64,000 bases of DNA from Owenia fusiformis (GCA_903813345.2 CAIIXF020000003.1:15948931-16012930); one strand, 5' to 3'; numbered from the stretch's first letter, positions 24,601 to 33,114 are shown. The notes: generated from the sequence alone by a model not told the origin. Numbers and translations: made by a program.

Positions 24601-25360
24601 GTGGCCCTTCCCCCACAAACGGATCTCGGGGAGGCGGTAAGTGGTTAGTATCGTTTGTAGGGAGATGTGGTAAACATCAATCTTATTAACCCAAAGGACG
24701 ATTCTCGGTTTGGAGAACGAAGTTCATCAATCTAAATGAGCATTATCCCTGCTTCGGACAAATTTGATTTTTTTACATAATATAGATTTGAATGTCTTCT
24801 TTTGAATAGTCATAATTTAATTTGGATAATATTTCTAGATTTTTCGCAAAAAAATATTAGGGCAGTACACTGATGAACTTCTTTCCCCAAATCGAGACTT
24901 GTATTTTATTGAATCTGTCTAATTGAGCGTTATCCCTGCTTCAGACCAATTTGTTATTTTTACATCTTGTAGATTTAAATGTCCTCTTTTGAATATTCAT
25001 AGTTTAATTTGGGTAATATTTCTATATTTTTCATGAAAAAAATTATTTGCCAAGGAGGCTGTTCTCCAAACCGAGAATCGTCCTTTAAAACAGGCTCGAT
25101 GTTTACAAATGTTTAGTCAATAAAACTAAAAAATTTAACACTTGTAGGTTGACTCGTTCCATTTACTTTTTGATTGTTTTTCCAAGAACATAAGTGACCT
25201 AATCAGAACTTTTTTACTTGTACCTTTTTACCTGCTATTTTGCATGGTAATGCCTTGTTTATTGTTGCGAGATAAAGGATTGATATGCTTTTATGAAATT
25301 GATAACCATCTTACTCCCTGATCTTAAAAGTGCTATTTATTTTTACAGGAGGTAGCATAG
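657..25360 (+). CDS. PPP4R1: Serine/threonine-protein phosphatase 4 regulatory subunit 1 (5'-partial)
   Basis: HEAT-repeat regulatory subunit of the PP4 phosphatase. Sixteen coding exons keep frame through GT/AG junctions: 657-717, 1029-1114, 16330-16434, 16834-16899, 17143-17301, 17971-18092, 19314-20266, 20893-20982, 21211-21482, 21771-21932, 22069-22169, 22534-22654, 23187-23314, 23694-23854, 24506-24636, 25349-25360 (stop TAG). They give 909 residues; the N-terminus, about 150 residues in human PPP4R1, lies left of the window. Family blocks seen include VRKTSQAALL, KMAPLVG, HVRKVCAANFGD, VWGVRKACAECF, RAQTVDTEIAKHCAYS and WKVRRTLAFSMHELAV. The 317-codon exon at 19314 is acidic and low-complexity (N/D/S/T-rich), as in the linker between the HEAT halves of the family, and keeps the WRAPLPEVDLDLE motif. 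The second intron, 15.2 kb, hosts a microRNA cluster. Identity is near certain; single junctions could shift by a few bases. Confidence 0.95.
1406..1585 (+). repeat. Minisatellite derived from the miR-71 5' arm
   Basis: Degenerate tandem array with a period near 20 bp and core GACATGGGTTCTGTGTGAAA. The 13-base string TGAAAGACATGGG, identical to the first 13 bases of miR-71-5p, occurs at 1463, 1528 and 1548 and again in the miR-71 hairpin at 1586. Other units are shortened (GTGAGACATGGG) or mutated. No unit has a matching 3' arm. The array runs directly into the hairpin, so it probably grew by slippage from the 5' arm of the microRNA gene. Confidence 0.85.
1572..1658 (+). ncRNA. mir-71: miR-71 precursor
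   Basis: The 5'-arm product at 1586-1608 reads as canonical miR-71 as I know it: it starts TGAAAGACATGGGTAGTGAG and continues for three more bases. A loop of about 12 bases (1609-1620) separates it from a complementary 3' arm at 1621-1644 (CATCTTACTACC, then TTGTCTTTC). Pairing is almost continuous with one mismatch near the middle, and a lower stem of ATGGG (1574-1578) with CCCAT (1652-1656) can extend it. It sits in sense orientation 471 bp into a PPP4R1 intron, so it is probably processed from the host pre-mRNA or from its own intronic promoter. miR-71 occurs in many invertebrates and is absent from vertebrates. Confidence 0.96.
2634..2765. mobile_element. Short dispersed element of the ATGTCACCACC family, copy 1
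   Basis: It opens with ATGTCATCACCAGAAGTGAC and ends with GGTGGTGACAT followed by a TGTTAAT-type tail. The termini form a short inverted repeat (ATGTCACCACC/GGTGGTGACAT). The inner core reads like TAGTCTCCAACTTTTT and later CATCTGTAACAAATGG. At least seven other full or partial copies lie in this window. Confidence 0.7.
3444..3893 (+). repeat. 35-bp minisatellite, about 13 copies
   Basis: Near-perfect head-to-tail copies, a few one base shorter. Each unit contains GGATGGAAATAGAGGAGACT and TATGTAAATGATAGG. There are no unique spacers, so it is not CRISPR-like. It lies in the PPP4R1 intron between miR-71 and the long-TIR element. Confidence 0.97.
5301..9408. mobile_element. 4.1-kb non-autonomous element with ~0.5-kb terminal inverted repeats
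   Basis: The left end at 5301 starts TAGACAGGTTCCAATT, and the reverse complement of the right end starts the same way. Inverted similarity runs through roughly 5301-5830 and 8875-9408. It includes GAGGCATTTTTTAGAAAAAG, the GGGGTGGTCACGACACTG block, CTTCAAGCAAAATATGA and ATTTTAATATGACTTTATA. The 3-kb interior has no open frame resembling a transposase. It looks like a foldback-type or long-TIR DNA transposon derivative. Its right end is only about 125 bp from the first miR-2 hairpin, so it physically separates miR-71 from the miR-2 genes. Confidence 0.8.
9535..9602 (+). ncRNA. mir-2: miR-2 family precursor, copy 1
   Basis: The predicted 3'-arm product starts at 9573 with TATCACAGCCAGCATTGATG, which is miR-2 with one central change. 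The 5' arm around 9548-9563 (TGCTGGCCGCCGATAG) pairs with it, and GATAG/CTATC closes a short loop. Seed ATCACAG is intact. The 5' arm has more mismatches than the other copies. Confidence 0.85.
10015..10083 (+). ncRNA. mir-2: miR-2 family precursor, copy 2 (GCTTGGA variant)
   Basis: The 3'-arm product starts at 10056 (TATCACAGCGCTGCTTGGAT). The 5' arm TCCAAGTCGCTGTGAAATG at 10021-10039 pairs with it around a loop of about 15 bases. Seed ATCACAG is conserved. The 3' half differs from the other copies (CTGCTTGGA rather than AGCTTTGATG), making it the most divergent member. Confidence 0.88.
10570..10640 (+). ncRNA. mir-2: miR-2 precursor, copy 3
   Basis: The 3'-arm product at 10612-10633 begins TATCACAGCCAGCTTTGATG, identical to canonical miR-2 as I recall it. 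The 5' arm CATCAAATTGGCTGTGAAAT begins at 10577. Pairing continues into the flanks (GGGC with GAGCC). Confidence 0.94.
10743..10950 (+). repeat. 42-bp tandem repeat, about 5 copies
   Basis: Units contain CTGTCTTGACTTGTTTTCTG and TTTAAAAGATGAATATATATTC. The last unit is degenerate. It lies between miR-2 copies 3 and 4. Confidence 0.9.
11074..11142 (+). ncRNA. mir-2: miR-2 precursor, copy 4 (variant)
   Basis: The 3'-arm product starts at 11114 (TATCACAGCTAGCTTTGATG, then GG). The 5' arm CCCATTAGGTAGATTTGATA begins at 11080 and pairs imperfectly with a bulge. Seed is intact; two substitutions relative to copy 3 lie outside it. Confidence 0.85.
11612..11680 (+). ncRNA. mir-2: miR-2 precursor, copy 5
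   Basis: The 3'-arm product at 11654-11675 is identical to that of copy 3. The 5' arm ATTAAGTTGAGTGTGAAATG ends at 11640 and pairs with several mismatches around a loop of about 13 bases. Confidence 0.93.
11804..11985. mobile_element. MITE of the TACAGTAAAACCTGT family, copy 1
   Basis: 182 bp with terminal inverted repeats TACAGTAAAACTTGT at the left and ACAGGTTTTACTGTA at the right. The interior repeats GTTCACTAGAGAGAGG. TA flanks or ends suggest a Tc1/mariner-type origin. Related copies lie at 34030-34876, 36892-37024, 39312-39527 and 48303-48475, and a lone end at 26021. Confidence 0.8.
12288..12563 (+). repeat. Two adjacent tandem duplications
   Basis: A unit of roughly 93 bp (GAGGAATATTTGTGTCACAA ... 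GACAGATACAGGGTGTCCCA) occurs twice between 12296 and 12455. After a short gap, a 21-bp unit (TGATGTCATCTGACAGACAA) occurs about three times at 12503-12563. Confidence 0.85.
12648..12772. mobile_element. ATGTCACCACC family element, copy 2
   Basis: Begins ATGTCACCACCACAAGTGGT and ends CAGGTGGTGACATGTGCATG with TTAATGCCTTGTT after it. Same layout as the copy at 2634-2765. Confidence 0.75.
13238..13327. mobile_element. ATGTCACCACC family element, copy 3 (shortened)
   Basis: The left end ATGTCACCACCAGAAGTGGT is intact, with a GTGACAT palindromic partner. The middle is shortened and the right end degenerate (GCAGTGATATTTTGCA). Confidence 0.65.
13548..13620 (+). ncRNA. mir-2: miR-2 precursor, copy 6
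   Basis: The 3'-arm product at 13591-13612 is identical to that of copies 3 and 5. This is the longest stem of the set: CCCATGTGGCATCAAAG at 13548-13564 pairs with CTTTGATGAGCATATGGG at the other side, and a loop of about 10 bases joins the arms. Confidence 0.95.
14081..14610. mobile_element. 530-bp element with 11-bp TIRs and an internal CRE-like palindrome
   Basis: ATTATATACCC at 14081-14091 is repeated inverted and perfectly as GGGTATATAAT at 14600-14610. Inside, TGTGACGTCAGCGGG (14184-14198) faces CCCGCTGACGTCACA (14218-14232) across about 19 bases. Each arm contains TGACGTCA, the cAMP-response-element consensus. No coding frame is recognisable. Confidence 0.6.
14614..14784. mobile_element. 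171-bp near-perfect palindrome
   Basis: ACAAATAGTGACTGCC at 14614 matches the inverse GGCAGTCACTATTTGT ending at 14784. Inner arms (GCAATAGTGTAAAT, GGAATATCCTCTACAAT) are also complementary up to a small centre near 14700. It directly abuts the preceding element, and the two may be one compound foldback element. Confidence 0.8.
15465..15521 (+). pseudogene. Half-hairpin: duplicated miR-2 locus lacking its guide arm
   Basis: The sequence CATGAAAGTGGCTGTGATCT at 15477-15496, with its downstream loop region, repeats the 5' arm and loop of the miR-2 copy at 15735-15812. At the point where TATCACAG should start, the sequence becomes a TATATATA run. The flanks (GGCACTATA and TGGCTCATG) are also duplicated. 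This is therefore a segmental copy with the mature-miRNA arm deleted. Confidence 0.85.
15735..15812 (+). ncRNA. mir-2: miR-2 family precursor, copy 7
   Basis: The 3'-arm product starts at 15782 (TATCACAGCCTGCTTTGATG, then AG). The 5' arm CTCATGAAAGTGGTTGTGAT at 15745-15764 pairs with it. It is the last hairpin of the cluster, about 520 bp before the next PPP4R1 exon. Confidence 0.92.
17301..17730 (+). repeat. 43/44-bp minisatellite made of copies of a 5' splice site
   Basis: About ten units, each starting GGGTAAGTCCATGAACAGTG and continuing GGGACATTTATGGGGTTGGG. The first unit contains the true donor of the PPP4R1 exon that ends at 17301. GGTAAG recurs at 17345, 17389, 17431, 17475, 17519, 17563, 17606 and 17649, and as GGTGAG near 17692. 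Confidence 0.95.
20636..20804. mobile_element. 169-bp MITE with CAGGGGTTTCA termini
   Basis: CAGGGGTTTCACTAGAA at the left is mirrored by CTAATGAAACCCCTG at the right. The interior also pairs partly (AACAACAGGC / GCCTGTTG). It lies in a PPP4R1 intron. The flanks do not show an exact target duplication. Confidence 0.7.
22638..23035 (+). repeat. Tandem duplication spanning an exon end and its donor
   Basis: The junction AATATGGCATTCAAAGTG|GTAGGTCTTG is followed by a second block beginning at about 22806 (TATGTTATTTAAAAATGTAG) and a third start near 23014 (AGTATGGCATTCAAAAAAGT). Shared intron text includes GTCTTGTTTTACAAAAA, GGTTGGCTA and TTGTCAACCATATTA. It looks like an old duplication of about 170-200 bp that included the last bases of the exon. 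Confidence 0.8.
23460..23700 (+). repeat. Tandem duplication of a 3' splice acceptor with the exon start
   Basis: A unit of about 75 bp ends TTGTATAATTTCAG followed by CATTGCACAATTATGCC. It occurs ending near 23555 and 23627, and then as the true acceptor at 23680-23693, whose exon starts CTATGCACAATTATGCC. A more diverged unit precedes them. Confidence 0.9.
23975..24140. mobile_element. ATGTCACCACC family element, copy 4 plus a truncated fifth
   Basis: 23975-24072 starts ATGTCACCATCAAAAAG and ends GGTGGTGACAT. It is followed by GTTAATGCCTTG and then a truncated copy at about 24098 (ATGTGACTACCAGAAGTGGT) that ends in host intron. Confidence 0.65.
24180..24505 (+). repeat. ~170-bp tandem duplication reaching the next 3' splice site
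   Basis: Block one (GAGCTTCACAAGAAAATCTG ... CTCTTCATTTCTATATAACTT, about 24179-24345) is repeated as block two (GAGCTTCATAAGAAAATCTG ... CTCTTAATTTCTAG|ATTACTT). Block two ends in the real acceptor of the exon at 24506. Confidence 0.85.
24693..25087. mobile_element. 395-bp element with 26-bp TIRs
   Basis: AAAGGACGATTCTCGGTTTG plus GAGAAC at the left is matched inverted by GTTCTCCAAACCGAGAATCG plus TCCTTT at the right. The interior is itself two diverged copies of about 190 bp (GAGCATTATCCCTGCTTCGG / GAGCGTTATCCCTGCTTCAG). It lies in the last large PPP4R1 intron. Confidence 0.85.
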
Positions 25361-26861
25361 ATATAGAAAGTGAGTCTGAGATGACATATTGAAGCCCCCC
25401 CCCACATATTCCAACAAAAACCTTTGTTTCAACTTGGACATTATCCCATCATCTGCCCCAGATACCACCAATAACATCTTCAGAATAATACATTTCGATC
25501 TATAGAATTTATGTGGACTTATACTGTTCAAATGAAAGATGCACATCAACCAAGATGTCTTATGGGATTGATCAACCCAGAGTGACTGCAGAGGAGGTGT
25601 ATCAGTCATCCCAGGTTGCACAGTAGAGGAGGTGTATCATCAATATGGCACATGTTTATCACATACTTAAGTGTAGAAATTCAGGAATCTGGGAATATAC
25701 CTTGTTTCAAAATAATGGATTCAAAACTACTTCTTAAGTGAAATAAACATCACTCTTTTCAAGTTCATTTCTTTATATCACTCTATATATGTATAGACCT
25801 CATATATGTAATATATCTTACCCCATAATTTTATGTGGATGAAGAATTTTGAATGTGACTGAATGAGTGAATTATTGAAGGAAGAACTTGAGGTGGGCCA
25901 AGCAGATTAAATACTAGTAAATCTAGATGATTAACAAGAGAATAACAACGTTCTATGAGGCTTGTTTGCTTAAAATCATGAACACGAATATTCCGAACTC
26001 TTGGCAGTCTGGAGATGAAATACAGTAAAACCTGTTTTCTTAAAACGCCTGTAGATCTGTGTCAGATTAAAGTGGTGTTTAGATATACAGTCATTACTGC
26101 ATCTCAGCAATTTGAACTCTTGGTCCACCTTAAGAGTCTGGAAAACTTTATATCTATTATATTAACTAGCTCTCACTATGGCTGTGTTGTCCTGTATATT
26201 ATTATTATTTCATATTATGTAGAGTATATCAATGATGTTTCACCCTTACAGATATTTTGATTATGGTGCTTGTTATTAAAGGAAGTTATTTTCCCTATGC
26301 ATCAATTCCCCCATCCTCCGATCACAGGGCTTCAAAATCCAGAATATCTTCTTTCTTTTTACCACCTGCGATAAGCAGTTAGCATTTCCATGATTAAGAA
26401 CTCGCAATTTGATTCGCTATCGCAACATTGCAACAGCAATCATGTATATCATGCGTCATCGGCACATAAATAGATCACATGATTCAGTTTTATTGGGCGC
26501 TTCCAAATTGGTTATAGCAGGGGGAAAGAAGGAGGTACGGATTCTGGACACCTGCTTAGGAGGATGCAATTCACCTGTTATATTTGTTAATATTTAGTTT
26601 ACAAATCGACCTATTCTCAACAAGATACATTTGCTTATTGTCTGTAAGAAAGATCAGGAGGTTTTGCGCTGTAACATTTTCACCAAAATACAACTTTATG
26701 AAAATAAAATAAAGAATTCCATTGTGGAATATTTGTAAGGGTGAGATTGGAAGAAGATGTCTCATTTATAGAAAGTGTTCCAAGATAATACTGTAATACA
26801 TGTACATTTTACTGAAAATGTTACTGTACTGTATTTTTAAACATTATTTTAAGCAATATTA

Positions 26862-26964
26862 TTAGTCTAGCCCTTGTGCCCCCCCCCCTCCCTAAACACC
26901 CACAAGGTGAGAAGGTGTTTAGTCTAGTAGGGGTGGGAGTCGCAGAGTCTTGGAGCTAGACTAT
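26862..26964. repeat. Small inverted repeat with a C-rich centre
   Basis: TTAGTCTAG at the left faces CTAGACTA at the right, with a poly-C tract near 26880 between them. It is possibly a degenerate MITE. Confidence 0.45.
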
Positions 26965-28786
26965 TATTTGTACATCTTATCTGATTTAAAGAGTTAATTT
27001 AGAAGCGATGTAACTTGTGAGTTTCTCTAATAAATCTTACTTAAATGTGATCACTGAAGAAATCATGACATGAATATTATTTTAAGAAGATTGACTAATA
27101 TATTTTTTCTGTAAAGTATACTCTCCATTTATTACATTATATCCTTTGGTTCCTAGTCTCCAGTTAGTGTAAGGCCCTTCCAAATTACAAGTTTGTTTAG
27201 TGGTGTATACCCATAATTCTAGATATTTGTGCATCGACAGATTTTTTTAAATCAGACTAAACAAGAGCCATTTACAAAACTTTATATAGTTAAGAATTCC
27301 TAAATGAGTTGGAGTCATTCTATGAGAAAATGGCTCCAGAAAAATGAACTTGAAGAGTTTATTACTTTTTTTGAAGTTCATGCCCCTGAAGATTAACTTG
27401 TAACGGCCTCAGATATGCAGTATACACTATATTTTTAATATTCCCCTGTGTTGCCAAATTGTATTATGATATGGGACCATATGTTGCTACTTGACTTGAA
27501 GAATGCGTTGTGGATGACATTAATGTCATTAAAAAATGTATGTAGAAAGAATTTAATTTTAATTCAGTAATGGATCACAAAGTATTGATTTTGATGTGTA
27601 TTTTGATCGAGTGGTACATCCTATATGGAATTATTTGCCATAAATGAGTTTTGACTGCATATTCTCTTACTAATTCTCAATACCCCATAATATCAACAAT
27701 TGAATAGCTTGTTATTAACAGTTGAAAATTTTGTTGGAGTTAACGCAATTGATAGAAGATTCAATGTTTTATTTAGACTAACAGGAATGGCTTTGTTGAA
27801 GAAATGATGAAATGTGAATAATTAGATTGAAGAATTATTCCAAAATTGAAGAAAAACATCAATTGTATGTGATATATGGGTAAATGTGATGATACAATGG
27901 TTAGTTTGTGTTTAATGGAAAAAATCATAAAGACATTGTATTCAGTGCACTGAGTTTGACCATAATATAAATTATGTCTAAATAAAATTGTAACTATAGC
28001 AATTGGGGGAGAATACAAGAAAAACACTATGACAACTAGAAAACACTGATGGCAAAATTAAACAGATAAATCAGTGTCATAATGGGTTAAAAAATTGAAA
28101 TGATTAATTAGAAGTTCAAATCTGTTTTAGCTCGTTGATGTGTTGAAAGAATAATTTCAGTTCAATTATTTAATGCTTTAATGGAATCTGTGTGAGTGTG
28201 GAAATTGGTTTTGAAAATAGAATTTTGAGTATTAAAAGTTGTGTAGTATTTATTTTGAGTTTTCTTGCACATGTGTCAATGTTACCTTGAGTATTAATGA
28301 CTCGGGTATACACAGCTTAGATTGTATTATATATTCATATAATTGTACAAAACATATTTTTATATATAAAGTATGTCTTTCAAATATAGGAAATTTCAAT
28401 CTTGTAAAATATGTATTAAAAGCTTGAGCTTGTTTCTACATCATAATGCCCTATGGTGCTTGAGTCAAATTGATAATGATGCCATAGCAACCATGTATCA
28501 TTATTGGTATCCATGGAGATAAGGATAGCAGTCATGTGATTGGTTGAATCTGTATCAAGAATTAAGAGAAAAAATCGTGTGTATCAGTGACATTACTTGA
28601 ATTATAAAATATTTGTATAATATATTATAAATAATGGACAATAAAATGTTTATTCCAAATAAATAACGATTTTTTGTTACTAATTACCATTTTTGTATAA
28701 GATTGTAGATACTGAATACTAGAATTTGATAACCATGCTGAATGAATATTTCTGAAATTTTTTGAAAACCTATTCCACTTAATTTT

Positions 28787-28864
28787 ATGTCACCACCAGA
28801 AGTGTTGACATATTTTTATGGTCTCCCAGTCTTTTTGTGTTCGGTGTCTGTAACATATGGTCAG
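28787..28864. mobile_element. ATGTCACCACC family element, truncated copy
   Basis: The left half only is present (ATGTCACCACCAGAAGTGTT, GGTCTCC, CGGTGTCTGTAACA); the right terminus is absent. Confidence 0.65.
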
Positions 28865-30210
28865 TCTTTGGAACACTTACAAGAAGTTTGATCTCGCCAT
28901 TTTCAAATATTGAACACCTCTCAAAGTAAACAATTCCCTGGCCCTAATTTGTAAATTCCATTGACTTACAATTAGAAACCTTGAAATGTGAACACCAGTT
29001 AATCTAAATCTCTAACCATGGTAACGTACCCAGGATGAGGCAGACGAGGCAGGCACTCTTTGACTGAGTAATATTATTGTATCAATGAAGTTGTAAATTA
29101 ATTGTATACTTTTAACGATTCTAATAAAGTCATCATTCTTTTATTCAATTGTGCATAATCTCAGCACACAAGCGTTCGTGTTCTTTGATTCCAATCATCG
29201 AAATAAGTTCGTATTTTAATGGCGTTTTACTTAACGTTACGCTCATTTTTCGTTCGTTTTTGGATTGTTTTTCACATTTTTTGATCAGTTAATTATAATC
29301 AGCACATAAAACATGGCGCTATGGATTTGACTTCTCTTTAAAGGTTTGGTTTTTGTGGGGACCTCAGTCGGTTATCCCAGGTTCCCTTGATTAACACTCT
29401 GGTCAACTTTGGCCTCTTCTCGATTAATCAAAATCTAAGCTTTGCTATTGTTACAAAAACTCAATAACGTACAATAGTGGGTTCTTATTTCTATAAGCTT
29501 TAAACTGACCTATATACAGATATAAATACGTATGGAAGTGACCCAAGAGGGCCAATACCCCAGAATTCAAAGAAACCTGTCTAAATATTAAGATAAACCT
29601 ATTATAGGTCCAAATCTACATGGATATGGATTTTGAGTTGTATTTCTTCCTGTTGGCGAATCTGAATTCAATGACGTAGCCGTGTATAATACCTGAGACT
29701 AACATATTTTATGATGGTCTCAAATAATACCGTACAGTATATCTTATTCTCTAATTAGGCAAAATGTTTGTTTCTTGTTTCTTCTTAATCGGGTTAATTC
29801 GAGATCTTCTCGGTGGCAACATTATTGACCGATTATTGGCTTGTTTGGCCCAACGTCTCATTAACACGCGTGATTAAATTACCTCGTATCGTTAACCCAA
29901 AAACACATGTGTAACAAATGCCCTCTAACATACGAGTCTTATATACATGTGACAAGCATAAATCCAAAACTGAAAAAACGAATACTCATAAACACTAAAA
30001 AATGATTGATTAGAAAGTAAAATGCTATGATAATCGAATTCGATCTTGTTCTTCTGAAATATCTCAGAAGGAACAATTACTCGAAGTAGACAATTACACG
30101 TGTTTGTAGAAAATCGACCTTAGAAAATAAGATTAAGTATTATAGGCAGGTTCGTGTTCATTCAACCAAAATAGTTGTACAAATATTACATTTCTGAGCA
30201 GTTTAGACAC

Positions 30211-30600
30211 CTGAGCAGTTTGGCCGAGTGGGTTAGACTGCGGTTGAATGTACCGGGGGATACGGAGGTCCCGCGTTCGGGCCGCAGGTACGGAGTTGTT
30301 GATCATTGTCACTACGGACACCCGGTCCGAAGGTCCAACCGTATACCGGCCCTTGGCATGGGTTGGTTCTCTGACCGCTTTTGTCGGAGACAGATTGTGA
30401 GACTGTGGTTGGTTCCTCCACTAACGTGCTTTGGTAGACTCCGGGAGTCATACAGTATGGTAGCGGGCCCCCACCAAGGGCAGTAGTGGAACGACGCGAA
30501 TCGGTCCCAGTATGGTTGCCTTGCAACTGAAGAGACTCGAGGAAATCATGCCATTCGCGGTGACCTAGAAAAGACTTTTGCTTTTTGATACGTCTTAATT
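30211..30600 (+). mobile_element. tRNA-derived SINE
   Basis: The head reads like a tRNA gene: an A-box-like TGGCCGAGTGGGTTAGAC at 30221 and a B-box-like GCGTTCGGGCC at 30273. There is no clean 3' acceptor stem. It continues into about 280 bp of GC-richer non-tRNA body, unlike the AT-rich surroundings. The leucine/serine-like D-arm hints at the ancestral tRNA class, but I cannot name the SINE family. Confidence 0.75.
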
Positions 30601-30977
30601 CAAAATTGTACAATTCAATTTTCATTCAATTATGCAGTCTCATCACGTAACATCGTCATGTTCTTCTTTTGTCATCATCGAACTTAGCTAGTCGTATTTT
30701 AATGTTTTATAGGTATACGTTTTTGTTCATATTTCAGACGAATAATTTACTTGGGTCAGTCAAAAAGTTCTGTTTATTTATCTCTAACTTTGTCATTTTG
30801 AGGATTTACTTCTTGATATTTGGTACATCTATAGAACATATATTTGTCACATTAATTTCATTTGGCATCAATTGGCCGAACTCCCATGCAGTGTCTCGGT
30901 ATAGACACTGCGGCGGGCAGATGAAGAAAATCCCCAAAATTTGGGGAAAATAGTTCCCCTTTTCATCATAATATGAC

Positions 30978-31498
30978 GTGGTCAATTTTCACTCAAGAAG
31001 GGCCATATGTCAGAAGAGACGGCGAGGGTTTAAGCCACACTTCCATATGGACAATGCTCGTCCACAGGGGCGGATCCAGGATTTTGTGTTAGGGGGGGGG
31101 GGGGGGCGTGTGATGATAACTGTGAGCGAATTAAAAAAAAGATTCAGATTTTGTAAAAAGCAATGAGGCAAAACACGAATTTTCCGACTTTTTAGGGAGT
31201 ATGGTGCTTGTGGAATCCTGCTCCATTGGAGGTCTTCTAAGGCAGTCTTGGTAACATTACTTGTATGGGGACTCCACAAGCACCATACTCCCCAGACACA
31301 TCTCCATGTGACTTTTACCTCTTCAGCAATCTAAAGAGGGGTCTAGGGATCCGGTTTGATTCCGATGAGGCTCTGCGCGCAGCAGTGCGCAAACGTTTTA
31401 ATGAATTGTCGGCTGGCGGTTTCATAGGGATCTCCAGAGACTGTGTAGAAAGGCACCGAAATGTCATTGCTGCAGGAGGCGACTATTTTGAAGGCTAA
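30978..31498 (+). pseudogene. Mariner transposase C-terminal relic (broken, partly inverted)
   Basis: HFHMDNARPQ (near 31041) and APYSPDTSPCDFYLFSNLKR (from about 31281) are the mariner signature blocks around the last catalytic acidic residue. Between them sits a foreign insertion starting GGGGCGGATCCAGGA with a poly-G run. A segment then encodes TKTALEDLQWSRIPQAPYS on the minus strand, an inverted copy of the part that should precede APYSPD. The N-terminal two thirds of the transposase are missing. It is inactive. Confidence 0.85.
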
Positions 31499-31569
31499 AC
31501 TAGAAAAACAGCAACTCCACGGAGTAGCAAATCCCACCGAACAAAACATGTTTTGATAAAAAATTTGAG

Positions 31570-32740
31570 CCGAATTCATCCACTGGTATTTGAATTATCA
31601 CAGATTATGTTTTTATGAAACATGGTTGCCATTTTGAAATTCAGCTGTCATCTTTAGATTTCTTCTTTAGCAGAGAATGTCCGTCCAATGGTATTTAGGT
31701 TATCAAAGATTACTTTTTTAATGAAAAATGGCAGCCATTTTGAAATTCAGCTAACGCCTTTAAAATTTCTTCTGAAGCAGATCTCCTTTTTCCCTAAACA
31801 TCAGCATATAAAATTGGAACCAAATCCATCCACTAGTATTTGAGTTATCATTAATTACATTTTTTTACGAAAAATGGCGGCCATTTTGAAATTCAGTGGC
31901 CATCTTAAAAATTTATTTTTGAGCAGAACTTCTTTGTCTCTAGGCATCAGCAAATAGAATTTGAACCAAATCTGTCATCTGGTATTTGAGTTATCAAAGG
32001 TTACGTTCTTTTATGAAAAATGGCGGCCATTTTGAAATTTAGCTAGCACCTTGAAAATCTCTTCTCGAGCAGAGCTCCTGTGTCCCTAGGCATCATCATG
32101 TAAAATTTGAACCAAATCCATTCAATGGTAATTGAGCTATCAAAGATAATGTTTTTTTTACGAAAAATGGTCGCCATTTTGAAATTTAGCTGCCATCTTG
32201 AAAATCCTTTCTCGAGCAGAGCTCCTATGTCCCTAGGCATTAGCATCTAAAATTTAAACTAAATCCATTCAATGGTATTTGAGTTATCAAAGATAACGTT
32301 TTTTAACGAAAAATGGCTGCCATTTTGAAATTTAGCTGACATCTTGAAAATCCTTTCTCGAGCAGAGCTCCTATGTCTCTAAGCATCAGCATCTAAAATT
32401 TGAACCAAATCCATTCAATGGTATTTGTGTTATCAAAGATAACGTTTTTTACGAAAAATGGCCGCCATTTTGAAATTTGGTGGCCATCTTGAAAATGTCT
32501 TCTTGAGCAAGGCTCCTTTGTACCCAGGCAACAGCATATAAAATTTGAACCAAATCCATCCACTAGTATTTGAGTTATTAAAGATTATATTTTTTCCGAA
32601 AAATGGCCGCCATTTTGAATTAAGCGGCCAAATTGAAAATTCCTTCTCGGGCAGAGGTCCTACACCCATAAGGCATAAGCCTATAAAATTTGAATGAAAT
32701 CCGTCTAACGGTATTTGAGTTATTGCCCGGACACACGAAC
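31570..32740 (+). repeat. 146-bp satellite, about 8 copies, inside the mariner element
   Basis: Each unit has AAAAATGGCGGCCATTTTGA (a near-palindrome) and ACCAAATCCATCCACTAGTA-TTTGAGTTATCAAAG. The near-palindrome occurs at about 31622, 31730, 31875, 32020, 32166, 32312, 32457 and 32603, a steady spacing of 145-146 bp after the first. The array ends in a GGACGGAC tetranucleotide run at about 32740-32764. Confidence 0.93.
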
Positions 32741-33114
32741 GGACGGACGAACGGACGGACGGACGGCTTTCCTATATCCCCCTCGAACTTCGTTCGGTGG
32801 GATAATAACTAAATTAAACTTAGATATGACATCGGGAACTTAGTTAGAAAGGAGTTTTTTAAATATTGAGACAGTTTAAAGTATATTTCATGTAATTTAA
32901 CAGTGTATGAAAATCAATAAAATTGGGTTGAACCGAGTACATAGCCTTCTGTTACCATAGCAACCATTATTCAGTAACCAATGATAGTTGAGATACAATG
33001 TCTAGTCAATATTTGCACAAATGTATGTTCTATATGTGTACCAAATATCAAGAAATAATTCCTCAAAATGACAAAGTTAGAGATAAATAAACAGAACTTT
33101 TTGACTGACCCAAG

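Larger units (their letters stand above)
25361..30210. other. PPP4R1 3' UTR and downstream intergenic DNA
   Basis: No further gene is recognisable. Poly(A)-signal hexamers AATAAA occur at 25742 and 29123 among others, so the end of the PPP4R1 transcript cannot be fixed. Known-type repeats inside are a lone TACAGTAAAACCTGT end at 26021, a C-rich foldback at 26862-26964 and an ATGTCACCACC element at 28787. The short frames present have no recognisable domains. Confidence 0.6.
30750..33114 (+). mobile_element. Mariner-family element, degenerate, with 88-bp TIRs
   Basis: CTTGGGTCAGTCAAAAAGTT at 30750 is repeated inverted at 33114. Left 30750-30838 and right 33026-33114 differ at only about four positions. 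TA flanks the left end; the right flank is CA. It carries remnants of a mariner transposase C-terminus, a nested GGGGCGGATCCAGGA-type insertion, a 146-bp satellite and a GGACGGACGGAC/TTCGTTCGGTGGGATAA tail. Confidence 0.9.

Noticed and set aside
30211-30290. Functional tRNA gene
   Set aside because: A- and B-box-like motifs are present, but the acceptor stem does not close and the body continues as SINE sequence.
30233-30625. 130-codon minus-strand frame and 103-codon plus-strand frame over the SINE
   Set aside because: Both arise from the GC-richer SINE body and resemble no protein.
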